A stretch of 64,000 nucleotides of DNA from Aurelia coerulea (Eukaryota; Cnidaria; Scyphozoa; Semaeostomeae; Ulmaridae), in contig CM076957.1 of NCBI GenBank assembly GCA_039566865.1, positions 12,967,896 to 13,031,895 of the forward strand, read 5' to 3'. Within the stretch, counting starts at the first letter, position 1. The number at the start of each line of letters is the position of its first letter. The notes beneath the pieces are model-generated. The model searched no databases. It saw only the letters and a program-made list of their open reading frames with translations, and was not told the DNA's origin. This document shows, in pieces, positions 53,271 through 63,962 of this stretch. A program made the translations under genes and the position numbers.

Positions 53271-53800
53271 ATCATCCAATTTCATGCTAATCAGCCAATG
53301 AGATCACCGCTTTCTATCCCCTGCAGACAAAATTGGGTATTTGAGGTGAATTTTCTAGTACCCTCACAAAAACTGAAATGGATGCTAAATTTACTTCAGT
53401 TTTTTGCATTGTTTTTATAAATCAGTCATGGGGATGTTCGTCCTGAGTTGTTTACATGTTTAGGCACATAGCTTGTTTGGGGCGGAGCTGCGTTCATTTT
53501 CTGGTCCAAGAATATTGACCTTCGTTGAAATGTCTATAGAAATCGCTACAAAAGAGATACACAGATAAGAACTTCAGCGATTATGCATACTGGCTGAGCA
53601 ATAACCCAAACTCTTTTACTGCTATCGCATCTCAAAATTAGAGCCAATTTCTAATGATATCCGGCAGAGACATCATTTGGGCGTAAGCTTTTCCTCGCTT
53701 AAAGTGCCACTGACATGAAAAATAAAATTGTTTTCGAAGTCGATATTATGAGTTATTATGAACAAGTGAAGAATGCTGAATCGAATGGTGTAGTCATTTC
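53271..53800. other. Spacer
   Basis: Nothing recognised. AAAGTGCCACTGACATGAAA at 53701 recurs in part at 62615 (GAAGTGCCACTGACAT). Confidence 0.3.
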
Positions 53801-53804
53801 CACC

Positions 53805-53878
53805 TGTAATATGCGTCTCTGCATGGGCATGCGTTTGTGCATGGGCTGGTGCACATATGCGTTTCAAGATTTTATCAG
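53805..53878 (+). repeat. Satellite-related leader, ATGCGTCTCTGCATGG motifs
   Basis: ATGCGTCTCTGCATGGGCAT, GCGTTTGTGCATGGGCTGGT and GCACATATGCGTTTC. The inverse of the same order lies at 61099-61152. It shares its core with the satellite hairpin arm. Confidence 0.6.
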
Positions 53879-56060
53879 GCCATGCAGAAACGCATAGTCG
53901 AAAAATCTACTATGCGTTTCTGCATGGGCCCTTGAAATCAAATATCCCCTTACTGTTTATTCATTCCAAATGATTTCATATGTAGAGAAATGTTAGTTAT
54001 GCACAATCCATGAAAGAAGTCCAGATTTGTCTTTCTCACTTAGATTTTATCAGGCCCATGCAGAAACGCATAGTCGAAAAATCTACTATGCGTTTCTGCA
54101 TGGGCCCTTTAAATCAAATATTCCCTAACTTTTTAATCGTTCCAAATGATTTCATATGTGAAGAAATGCTAGCTATGCACAATCCATGAAAGAAATTCAG
54201 ATTTGTCTTCGTCACTTAGATTTTATCAGGCCATGCAGAAACGCATAGTCGAAAAATCTACTATGCGTTTCTGCATGGGCCCTTGAAATCAAATATTCCC
54301 TTACTGTTTATTCATTCCAAATGATTTCATATATAGAGAAATGTTAGTTATGCACAATCCATGAAGGAAGTCCAGATTTGTCTTTCTCACTTAGAATTTA
54401 TCAGGCCCATGCAGAAACGCATAGTCGAAAAATCTACTATGCGTTTCTGCATGGGCCCTTTAAATCAAATATTCCCTAACTTTTTAATCGTTCCAAATGA
54501 TTTCATATGTAAAGAAATGCTAGTTATGCACAATCCATGAAAGAAATTCAGATTTGTCTTCGTCACTTAGATTTTACCAGGCCCATGCAAAAACGCATAG
54601 TCGAAAAATCAAATACTCCATAACTTTTTAATCGTTCCAATTGATTTCATATGTAGAAAAATACTAGCTATGCACAATCCATGAAAGAAATTCAGACTTG
54701 TCTTGGTCAGTTAGATTTTACTAGGCCCATGCAGAAACGCATAGTCGAAAAAATCTACTATGCGTTTCTGCATGGGCCCTTGAAATCAAATACTCCATAA
54801 CTTCTTAATCGTTCCAATTGATTTCATATGTAGAAAAATACTAGCTATGCACAATCCATGAAAGAAATTCAGATTTGTCTTCGTCAGTTAGATTTTATTA
54901 GGCCCATGCAGAAACACATAGTCGAAAAATCTACTATGCGTTTCTTCATGGGCCCTTTAAATCAAATATTCCCTAACTTTTTAATCGTTCCAATTGATTT
55001 CATATGTAGAAAAATACTAGTTATGCACAATCCATGTAAGAAGTCCAGATTTGTCTTCCTCACTTAGATTTTATCAGGCCCATGCAGAAACGCATAGTCG
55101 AAAAATCTACTATGAGTTTCTGCATGAGCCCTTGAAATCAAATATTTCCTTACTGTTTATTCATTCCAAATGATTTCATATGTAGAGAAATGTTAGTTAT
55201 GCACAATCCATGAAAGAATTTCAGATTTGTCTTCGTCAGTTAGATTTTATTAGGCCCATGCAGAAATGCATAGTCGAAAAATCTACTATTATGCGTTTCT
55301 GCGTGGGTCCTTGAAATCAAATACTCCATAACTTTTTAATCGTTCCAAATGATTTCATATGTAGAGAAATGCTAGCTATGCGCAATCCATGAAAGAAATT
55401 CAGATTTGTCTTCGTCACTTAGATTTTACCAAGCCCATGCAAAAATGCATAGTCGAAAAATCTACTATTATGCGTTTCTGCGTGGGCCCTTTAAATCAAA
55501 TACTCCATAACTTTTTAATCGTTCCAATTGATTCCATATGTAGAAAAATACTAGCCACGCAAAATCCATGAAAGAAATTCAGATTTGTCTTCGTCAGTTA
55601 GATTTAATTAGGTCCATGCAGAAACGCATAGTCGAAAAATCTACTATGCGTTTCTGCATGGGCCCTTGAAATCAAATATCCCCTTACTGTTTATTCATTC
55701 CAAATGATTTCATATGTAGAGAAATTTTAGTTATGCACAATCCATGAAAGAAATTCAGATTTGTCTTCGTCACTTAGATTTACCAGGCCCATGCAGAAAC
55801 GCATGGTCGAAAAATCTACTATGCGTTTCTGCATGGGCCCTTGAATTCAAATGTTCCCTAACTTTTTATTCATTCCTCATTCCAAATGATCTAATATGTA
55901 AAGAAATGCTAGTTATGCACAATCCATGAAAGAAGTTCAGATTTGTCTTCCTCACTTAGATTTGATCAGGCCCATGCAGAAACGCATAGTCGAAAAAACT
56001 ACGATGCGTTTCTGCATGGGACCTGGAAATGGAATATTCCCTTGCTGTTTAATCGTTCTA
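53879..56060 (+). repeat. Satellite array, 13 units of about 176 bp, each with a 22-bp hairpin
   Basis: Unit starts (GGCCCATGCAG) lie near 53879, 54053, 54229, 54404, 54580, 54724, 54901, 55077, 55253, 55432, 55611, 55786 and 55969. Each unit has arm GGCCCATGCAGAAACGCATA(GT), a 10-base loop CGAAAAATCT, and the inverse arm, then an AT-rich body with ATGATTTCATATGTAGA and TATGCACAATCCATGAAAGA. Unit 5 has lost its right arm (spacing 144). Units 1-4 alternate between two body types, a dimeric higher-order pattern. Spacing is otherwise 174-183. Confidence 0.92.
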
Positions 56061-58290
56061 AATGTTTTTTTTACAGTCCAGTGCGCGTTTTGGTGAATAG
56101 ACAGAGTAGTTTGTTTTTTCAATGCTTACCATGAGCTTCTTTGACTTCAACCAGCAGTCTAATTTAGAAAGCTCGGCACTTTTAGTTTCTGAAAGCAGTT
56201 GTATGTTACTACCAAAGAAAAAGATATTGGTGTCATCTACAAAAGGCCTAGGATGAAGGGTGGTTGTTTGGTGCATATCATTGACGTAATGATCGAAAAG
56301 AATGGGGCCAAGGACGGAACCCTGAGGAACACCTATGTAAATGCCATGGTCATTGGATTTTGTTCTATTAATGAAAACATACTGTTGTCAGTTTTTTAGG
56401 TAAGATTGTAACTATTGGCTAGTAATTCCCCTAAACCATATACTATTCGAGCTTACAGAGAAGGATTTTGTGGTCAATCGTTTCGAATGCTTTTTCAAGT
56501 CAAGGAATACACCAATGACAAAAATTTTACGGTTCAGATTTGGTACACCTCGTTCATAACCTCAATTAATGCGTGGAGAGTTGAATGTCTTTTGCTGACA
56601 CCAAATTGTAAACGATACAGGAAGTTGTTTTCTGCAAGAAAGACATTTATTCTCTTTGCTATTAGCATGGGCAATAATGCACCGTTGATGCGGCCTATAT
56701 TATGGTCAAATTGTATTTTTACTCGCTGTGTTGTTTCTCTTCCACAAGATTGCTAGTAAAGCACTTGATAATGTTGCTACTCCTTCGTTCTTCTCTCGTC
56801 ACAACAAGGAATCAAATGCCGCCAATATTCAAATACAGTTGAAACGGTTGGAGCTCCTACGTAGCGATACGTCTCATTTCAAACTTCTTTAAAGAAAAGT
56901 TTGAAACGAGACGTATCGCTGCGTAGGAGCTCCAACCGTTGCAACTGTATTTGAATATTGGCGGCATTTGATTCCTTGTTGTGACGAGAGAAGAACTAAG
57001 GAGTAGCAACATTATCAAGCGCTGTACTTGCAATCTTGTGGACGAGAAACAACACAGTGAGTAAAAATACAATTTTGATAATAATATAGGCCACATCAAC
57101 GGTGCATTATTGCCCATGCTATTAGTCGTTCAAAGATTTTCTCAAAGCAAGTGAGCAGCGAGATTGTAATTACCCCCAATCTGAACGATCACCTTTTTTG
57201 ATAGTGGGATTACTTTTGCAATTTTCCAGACAGTCCTGATCGAGCTATTGTATATATGGGTAAGAGGTTTCGATAAGATATTTGCGCAAAGTTATAAAAG
57301 TTCTGGTTTTATGTTATGGTCTCCTGCTGCTTTCTTGGTTTTTAATTTTGACATTTCAAATAGCATCTCGTCATGGTTACAAGATTTGACGAGAAAGTCT
57401 TGCTGTTTAGGTTATTTAGAAAAGAATCAAAAGAGTGTTGGTTGTTCAACATTTTCGCCCACTTTTTTGCCAATGGTGCAGAAGAACTGGTTCAAGGAGT
57501 TGGCAATCTCGCCATCTTTTTCAGTTTTGTTTTATTCTGTTTTATTTTGTTTTATTCTCTCCATAAATACTGCTTATTGCAGTATAGTAGGTGAGTTGTT
57601 CTTTTCGGTTTGACAATTGACTTTAAAGTTGCCAACATCGAAGTTATTCTTGACTTTTTTCATCAAATTTAGTATTGTGAAAGTTGTTGTTGAGGATAAG
57701 CCTTTTCCAAAACAATTGGTAACTTTTGCTGTGGATTTTATGATGCATTCGTTGGCACCATAGGCCGTGAAAACATTAGACCAATCCTCTCCGCTCAGAT
57801 TGATTTTGAACTTTGCTTTACTTGCTTCACTGAAAATCCTGATCATTGGTCGTTCCTACTCGTGGTATTGATCGTTCTTGATTATTAGAATTGATGCAAA
57901 ATTGCCACTAATGTCCGCCACTAATGTCTGCCACTAATGTCCCGAAATCATTTCTAGGCCCCCTGTATGAGATGTTACTCTAGAGGGTAGAATGGTGCAG
58001 GACAAAAAACCCAAGCTAAATAATAGGTCTAGGTAGGCCTTGGTGTCCGAGCACTTATCATTGTCAAATTTTAGAAGGTCAATGTCTATATCCCCAAGTA
58101 CCACGCACTGGTCAAATTTATCAAGTCGTCCGAAAGATAATGCTTTGTCGAGATTATATGTCAGACCTTACAAGATATCCATTTTTCCCACTTGAAATGA
58201 AATCCATTTGCTTTCACAATTTCGAGGGTATGACTGTTCCGAAACTACCAAGGTTTCTTTGTCGTTAATGGCAAGCATGATATTGGGAGA
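56060..58290 (-). pseudogene. LINE F relic: endonuclease to RT palm, split by a palindrome
   Basis: On the minus strand, ESKWISFQVGK and VVLGDIDIDLL (58050-58200) mark the endonuclease. The linker follows at 57574-57846. Fingers SKIFERLI end at the palindrome insertion and resume KRINVF, FLYRLQFGVSKRHSTLHAL near 56600. [13 protein letters not shown] is near 56320. The catalytic motif is FVDDTNIFFF (56058-56276) in place of FADD. The rest of the RT is missing, cut at the satellite. Many frame changes. A 131-bp tandem duplication affects the endonuclease (58239 and 58370). Confidence 0.75.
56666..57118. mobile_element. 453-bp near-perfect palindromic foldback, 7-bp TSD
   Basis: CATGGGCAATAATGCACCG at the left is exactly inverted at the right. 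The arms of about 220 bp meet near 56890 (CTTTAAAG). CTATTAG flanks both sides (56659-56665, 57119-57125). Removing the element and one CTATTAG restores continuous LINE F RT frame (ERLI to KRIN), confirming the duplication. Confidence 0.85.
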
Positions 58291-59790
58291 TGCATTCTAA
58301 GAAAAATAAAAGAAGGATGTTCCTTCAAAAATTTTCCTTGTGCTCTGATACACAGGATGACTGTCCTAAAACTACCAAGGTTTCTTTGTCACTAATGGCC
58401 AGCATTATATTGGGAGATGCATTCTAAGCAAAAGTAGAGGGCGTGTTGATGGGTACTGCAGTTTATTGCAATATACTTAATATAGGCAAAAGATGTAGTC
58501 CATTTTATCTAGACTCGCACTGGCTTAAACGTGTTTCTAAATTTAGGCATTTTCAGTTGATCAAGAACAACATGGTGTTTCGTATCGGTTTCGTTAGAAT
58601 TCAGTGAAACTCCCTATTTATTTTTCAAGCAAACCCAAACTTGATCTATCTGTGGACCCAAAATCAAAGAAACTAAATAGTAACAGACACGAAAAAATTT
58701 ACCCTGGACCAAAAAAAATTATAGGTATTGTGACTATGATTGGGCGATAGGTAAACTTACTGGCTGTGTTTACAGGTTTTCTTTGTAAGAAACTAGTTGA
58801 TAAGAAACTGGTGCTTTAAGATGGTCAAAATTTTGAGAAACTCTAGTACTATGTCTGAGAAGTTCTTGTATTAACAAACTTTTATGAGTTAAATACAGAA
58901 ATGCTATGACCAAAATATCTTTGAACCTTTAGCAATATAAAATATAATCGCAAATACAGGTATTTCAAGAAAGAAATAATTTGGGCCAGTTCTGAAAAGT
59001 TTTCAAATTATCAAATTTCCAGAGCTCAGAGTTTCTTACAAGTCCCTTACTCCCTTAAAAATTAGCCTTGTGCTCCCAGTAAATTCTAGGATGCTACTTC
59101 CTTTGTTTAAATCCAAGAATTTAGAATCAAGTGATCCTTTTGCGGTTAAGACGGCTACTTTTGTTAGCGGCAGATATTTTATGATCTATCAAGCCTGGCA
59201 ATTCTGTCATTGGACTCAGTTCCCTCCAAACCTTGGGTAATAAATTTGTGTTTATCAACCATATTAAGGCCTCAGAACGTTTCCAATAAATTGCTAAAAC
59301 CAGCATGGGCGTTGGGTCTTTGGAGGACTGCGCGGTTTCGTGTGGTCTTTTTGGGGATCTGATGCTTATGCCCTAACTCTCTCGTGTAAACCTTTCCTCC
59401 TTTATGTCTAGAGTGGGGTCGTCTGTTATGCCCTGTCGCCCATCATGGCCGATTAGCAAGTAAACTAGCCAGTTGGTTTTTTTGATTATACTTTTTGAGG
59501 ACAAATTCAAAATTGCGGCAACATGGGCATAATGGGTGACACCACTGTAGTCATGTTCGTAGTTTTTGTATCATTTGTCTCTATGTTAAGTGTAGGTTTT
59601 TGGGTTGTTATGTATTTCCATGCTCTCTTTGTCGTTGTTTTGTAATGTTGCAATTGTTTCTTATTCTAAATTTTATGAGAATATAGAAAAATGTGTAGTT
59701 GATGATTTCTGGTACATTTTGCACCAGTCTCGTAAAAAGCCAGTACCTCCTTAAGGTTTGAACAGAACAGACCTGTAAGAGCATTTTATT
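58291..59790. other. Spacer with a TAAGAAAC repeat at 58770-59050
   Basis: 58770-59050 carries GTAAGAAACTAGTTGATAAG and further TAAGAAAC-type motifs similar to 44160-44300. The remainder holds nothing that I recognise. Confidence 0.35.
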
Positions 59791-60230
59791 TGAAAGGGGC
59801 ACTGACTTGTGTCGATGATGAAGCAAAAATTAGGCTGTTGGGCGATGCCCTCGGACATTTTTTAGGGCCACGTCCATTCCTTAGGCATAAAACGGTACTT
59901 TTTTGTCATAAGATTTCTATTTTTGTGGGTACTTCAAAAAGGTTCCAAAACATGGTCATTTCTCGTCGCAGCTTAAATTTCCTCATCCCTGAAAAGTACA
60001 CATTAGTTGCATGTGATTGTCTTGGCAAATCAAAATAGACAGTAATCAGAGGAGGCAGGGGACTTTATTAAAAGGCATAACATTTTTAAGTACATTCTCC
60101 AGAAATAATGTGCTCCCAAGCTCTCGTTACTTTCTAGTCCAGCTTCCTTGCTCCCGGCCTTTTTTAGGCCATACGCCCTTGCTCCCAAAAACCCCTACCA
60201 GAGACTCAAAATTTCAAAGCAAGGTCTTTT
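59791..60230. other. Spacer with short unsupported frames
   Basis: Two plus-strand frames of 71-82 codons overlap. No motif or splice evidence. Confidence 0.3.
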
Positions 60231-60234
60231 GAAG

Positions 60235-60660
60235 CCTTTCCAATATGTAGACTTAACTCAAGTACCTTTTGGTACAGGAAACGAGCGAAAATGAAAGAAA
60301 ATATATGAAGGATTTCCTTTATCAAAAGAGAAATAGTTTCTTAACTTATATTTTCCTGGTATGGAATTTCTTAATATTTTAGCGATCTGAGAGTTGAGTT
60401 TGTTGTAACCAGTTTATTGAAAAGAAAACATGTATGTTTTAGATACAGAACACTGTCTATTCCCTATTCCAATATGATGTTGTAAATGTCAAGAAATATA
60501 TCTGCGGCAGTGTTAGAGACCACATTGATAATTCGTGCATTTGGAGAAGTGAAGAATAAGAAACAAATGGATAAGCTTTCAGCGCTGCAATGCAAAATGT
60601 TCATATTGAATTAAGACGAATTAAGAAACTTTTCGTACTATGGCCTGATGAAGTTTTTCA
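60235..60660 (+). repeat. TAAGAAAC/GAGTTTCTTG interspersed repeat, third copy
   Basis: GGTACAGGAAACGAGCGAAA, AGGATTTCCTTTATCAAAA and GCGATCTGAGAGTTGAGTTT match 62.16-62.55 kb. Its uninterrupted AAATATATGAAGGATTTCC is the empty-site equivalent of the MITE insertion at 62207. GAATTAAGAAACTTTT near 60620 matches 44.5 kb. Confidence 0.55.
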
Positions 60661-61338
60661 AAAAAAAAATGCGCAGCAAAAGGTCTCTTCTAGAAGTTAG
60701 AATTTTAGCCAAACCAACATTTAAAATGTATCGTTGGAGGTAAAGTAATATTCCTATTCATCCCCCATGTCTTCGTCCTGCTGATAGTAACTTTGTAGTT
60801 TTACCTTGTAAAGGATAACTCAATAAAAACACGTAACTGCAGGTTGTGAGTGAACTCCTCCAAATCTGCCTTGCTTTGGTTCAAGGGTTGAATTATCTCT
60901 GCCCCCCTGTCCCTGTGCTCCTGTCCTTTGTCCCCTGTCCTTTGTGCCGAGGTGTGCGAAGAAAACATGCCTGTGAAACGCATGGTGCTTCACAGTGATC
61001 TGGTGCACAATAGCGCATCAATATTCGTGTGACGCACATAGTGCATCAGATCGATGACGCAGTAGATACTTGATCCCATTAGCGAGCCGCTTTGTTGCGA
61101 AACGCATATGTGCATCAGCCCATGCAAAGACGCATGCCATGCAGAGACGCATAGTACACCGGCATATTGTGTCTGTAACTATGTTTTTTTAATCCCTAAA
61201 GGGTCGATTTTCGTGACTCTTTGTTCGAATGAAAATACGCGGTCAAAGAGGAATTTGAGGAATTCCTGACGTATTGGGTTGGACGGACACATCGACGTGC
61301 GTAGTTAGATTACCACAGTGAAGCACAGGTTGTTGAGC
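60661..61338. other. Spacer with CCTGTCC minisatellite and satellite-related motifs
   Basis: CTGTCC-type repeats at 60905-60948. At 61099-61152 lies an inverted relative of 53805-53863 (AACGCATATGTGCATCAGCC, ATGCAGAGACGCATAG). Confidence 0.45.
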
Positions 61339-61526
61339 ATGGCGGATGCGAAGAAACGACCAAGAGAGGGGGGGGGGGAATATTGTTGTGCTGTGCACCG
61401 AATAACACCAGCTGTAAGAATAGTAGCCATACTCCCGGAATTTCGATGCAAGTTCGGAATTTTGATGCTGAAAGTGCTCCCGTAACTGTTCCTTCTAAGG
61501 AGGATCAAAGGCGACAACTGAGAGAG
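61339..61526 (+). CDS. Candidate first coding exon with a poly-G frame break
   Basis: ATGGCGGATGCG (61339) starts MADAKKRPREGGG. An 11-G tract at 61368-61378 follows. In the starting frame translation soon stops. One base shifted, it reads LLCCAPNNTSCKNSSHTPGI then SAPVTVPSKEDQRRQLRE up to a strong donor GTAAGG at 61527. The Cys-rich start vaguely recalls THAP-type zinc fingers, but key residues are not clear. Either the G run has slipped (sequence error or mutation) or only the second frame is used. Confidence 0.35.
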
Positions 61527-61959
61527 GTAAGGATAGGCCTAAATAGGCCTATAAGTTTCACTCCATTGTTTTTGGTGATGGGGATTCTCAACACCGCATA
61601 TCCCTCGTGCCTGCCTGTATGGAATAAACGAACTTATCTTGTTTCGGTAATCATAAAGCTTTGATTTTACCTATATGGATATAAAGCATTTGCCAGGCAC
61701 GGGCTTCGATGTCAAAGGGACTCAGAATTATTTACTTCCGCATGCAACCTTCATTTACTTGCACGCATAGAAAAATCCAAAGTTTTCGAACTGAGAGGAG
61801 GTTAAAAGGCATACAGTCATTTTATTGCATTTGTAATTCATAATTTTGCCAAATATAGATAATGGAGTCTTCATTCCCAAATCCCCCTCCCTGTTGTTTC
61901 GGCTCACCCTCCCCACTGGTTGCAAGTAATACTGCACTGTATTGCAATACACGTATTTT
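61527..61959. other. Possible intron, nothing recognised
   Basis: No repeat or exon noticed. Confidence 0.3.
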
Positions 61960-62590
61960 TTTATAAGAAACTAAGATTTTTGGGCCAGTACTGAAACTTT
62001 CTTAACATTATCAGATTTTGAGTACTCAGAGTTTCTTATGAGTTTCTTAGATGTTCCATAACGATCTCCATGTGCACTACCTGTGCCATCATGAACATTT
62101 CAAAACAAGGTTTTTCAGCCTTTCTGATGTTTAGACATTACTCAGGTACCTTACGAGTAATTTGATACAGGAAACGAGTGAAAGTAAAGTAAAAATATGG
62201 TCAAGGCAGGGATGGCGCTAGTGGGGGGGCTAGGGGGGGCAGGAGCTCCCCCAAAATTTCATTCAGCCCCCCCATCGACACTTAAATTTTCGACAATTTC
62301 TACGCACTGTCGGCATTTTCATAACCTGCACCTCCAGATTTCTTTGCTGCGTTGTCATCTCAGTGAACTAGAATTGAACTCGTTCATAAAAAAATTCTCA
62401 CTGTCGGCACTCTGACAGTATTTGCCCCCCTAGTATTTCTTCCCTGGCGCCATCTCTGGGTCAAGGATTTCCTTTATCAAAATAAATAGTTTCTTAACTT
62501 GAATATTCCCAGTACTGGAGTTTCTTGATTTTTTGGCGATCTGAGAGGTGAGTTTCTTATAAGCAGTTTCTTATACAAAAATATTTGTAT
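61960..62590 (+). repeat. TAAGAAAC/GAGTTTCTTG interspersed repeat, fullest copy
   Basis: Contains TTATAAGAAACTAAG, CATTTCAAAACAAGG, GTTTAGACATTACTCAGGTA, ATTTCCTTTATCAAAATAAA and GCGATCTGAGAGGTGAGTTT in order. Split by the hAT-like MITE at 62207-62458. Compare 14100-14480 and 60235-60660. Confidence 0.6.
62207..62458. mobile_element. 252-bp hAT-like MITE, 8-bp TSD
   Basis: Ends CAGGGATGGCGC and GCGCCATCTCTG are inverted with one mismatch. GGTCAAGG is duplicated (62199-62206, 62459-62466). The paralogous repeat at 60.28 kb lacks it. G-rich and C-rich tracts resemble the 45412 element. Confidence 0.82.
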
Positions 62591-63228
62591 GCTTGACCTT
62601 GCATTGATCTACTTGAAGTGCCACTGACATACTATGACAACAAGAACGCGATGTCCCTTGATCCATGACCTCACTGGATCACTATGCTGTGCTGCAGACG
62701 TGTGGCTGCACAGCAGTTCCTGATAATCTTCCGGTTACATGATCCTCAGGCTTTCAGATGCACACACAAACACACACGTTCAAATTGGGAACCACCAAAC
62801 TACAAACAAAAATCCTTGCATAAAGATTTCATAAAAGGAAACGCTCAGAAACAACCTGATTATTAGGAGGAGCTACAACCTCTTTGAAATCAAAACACAA
62901 TTCAATAAAATCAGGCAATACTCACAGGCAAACTCCTACTACTACACCAATTGAAAATATTTACAACATGTTTCTCATTTCAACATATACTTGCATACTG
63001 AAACTGATCAAACGTAATCAAGACTCTACAACAATCTGGTAAAAATTTGCTGTGGGCCCTTGGGAGGTTTGATTGGCATTACCCTCCCTTGTTATATTTT
63101 GTTGATATTATCTTCATTTCTTAGTATTAGTTTTCACATTTGTTATCATTTTATCTTCTGCCTTATCAAAATTCACCTTTGGAAACATTGGCAGCTACCT
63201 GATGACAAAGCATGAAGCAGAGGTTCCT
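62591..63228. other. Spacer
   Basis: AAGTGCCACTGACATA at 62617. Otherwise nothing recognised. Confidence 0.3.
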
Positions 63229-63329
63229 GCACCTCTAACAAAGCCAATTGTCAGAGAGGGCTGATAGAAGTGAGGCAATAGAGACATGGGAATCCCGAAG
63301 GATGGCAGTCACAGAACTTTACCCTGCAG
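63229..63329 (+). CDS. Candidate host gene, penultimate exon
   Basis: The frame from 63229 (after an in-frame stop) reads QLSERADRSEAIETWESRRM then AVTELYPA and one base, ending at donor GTCAGT (63330). The true exon start is uncertain. It joins in phase to 63645. Charged, tryptophan-containing helix-like segment. No family assigned. Confidence 0.42.
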
Positions 63330-63644
63330 GTCAGTAATTTTCTGGTAATTACTCTGTGACATTAAAACTGTTTTGCTAAACTCTAGTGAATTTACTAGAA
63401 GTGCAAACAAGGTTTTCAGAAAAATATTTGCATGAAAAATTTTAATGCATGTCAGGTATATGCAGTACAGTATATTTTGAAGCAGACCAGATTACTGATG
63501 TCTCTCTTTCTTACTCTCATTAAAACTCAAATGTATGAAATTATAGAATGACTTGTTACTGTAACCAGCACTAGAATTTATATGGAATTACATTGGCACG
63601 TTTTATAAGCAATCAATTAAAATGTCCTTTCACTTCCTTTTTAG

Positions 63645-63796
63645 CTGAAAACCAAGACAAGCTACTTGCAGGTCACATGATCGCCTCAACATCAGGGGTC
63701 ACACGACCCCGTGGAACGCGCTGCTGCCGAACTTGTGGACAGCCAAAATTGGGCCATCCTCGCACTTGCGACAGTGTGAGCATTGCATCGGAGTAG
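63645..63796 (+). CDS. Candidate host gene, last exon, CCHC zinc-knuckle-like C terminus
   Basis: Acceptor CTTCCTTTTTAG ends at 63644. Reading continues AENQDKLLAGHMIASTSGV then TRPRGTRCCRTCGQPKLGHP and RTCDSVSIASE with TAG. The spacing C-x2-C-x7-H-x3-C over CRTCGQPKLGHPRTC suggests a small zinc-binding knuckle. It differs from the retroviral CX2CX4HX4C. Exon phase agrees with 63229-63329. The pogo-like element begins 167 bp downstream. Confidence 0.5.
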
Positions 63797-63962
63797 AGGA
63801 TAACATAAATGCTTGTTTTTGTAGAACTGTTTTTTGTTTACTCACTTCAAAATTAATGGTCTCAGTTTTGGCTATCAACAATAGGCTGGCTTTCCAGGGT
63901 TTTGTGTGAGAATGATAGACAATTACAGGTAGCGTGTGCATGGATACACAGATATATGAATA

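Noticed and set aside
53879..56060. CRISPR array
   Set aside because: The repeat period is about 176 bp and the whole unit is repeated, not a short repeat with unique spacers. The context is eukaryotic with no cas genes.
56415..57117. Two frames both containing MGNNAPLM
   Set aside because: They are mirror readings of the two arms of the same palindromic element, not genes.
62197..62415. 72-codon frame starting MVKAGMALVGG
   Set aside because: It lies almost wholly within the hAT-like MITE, and its Gly/Pro-rich part comes from the G and C tracts.
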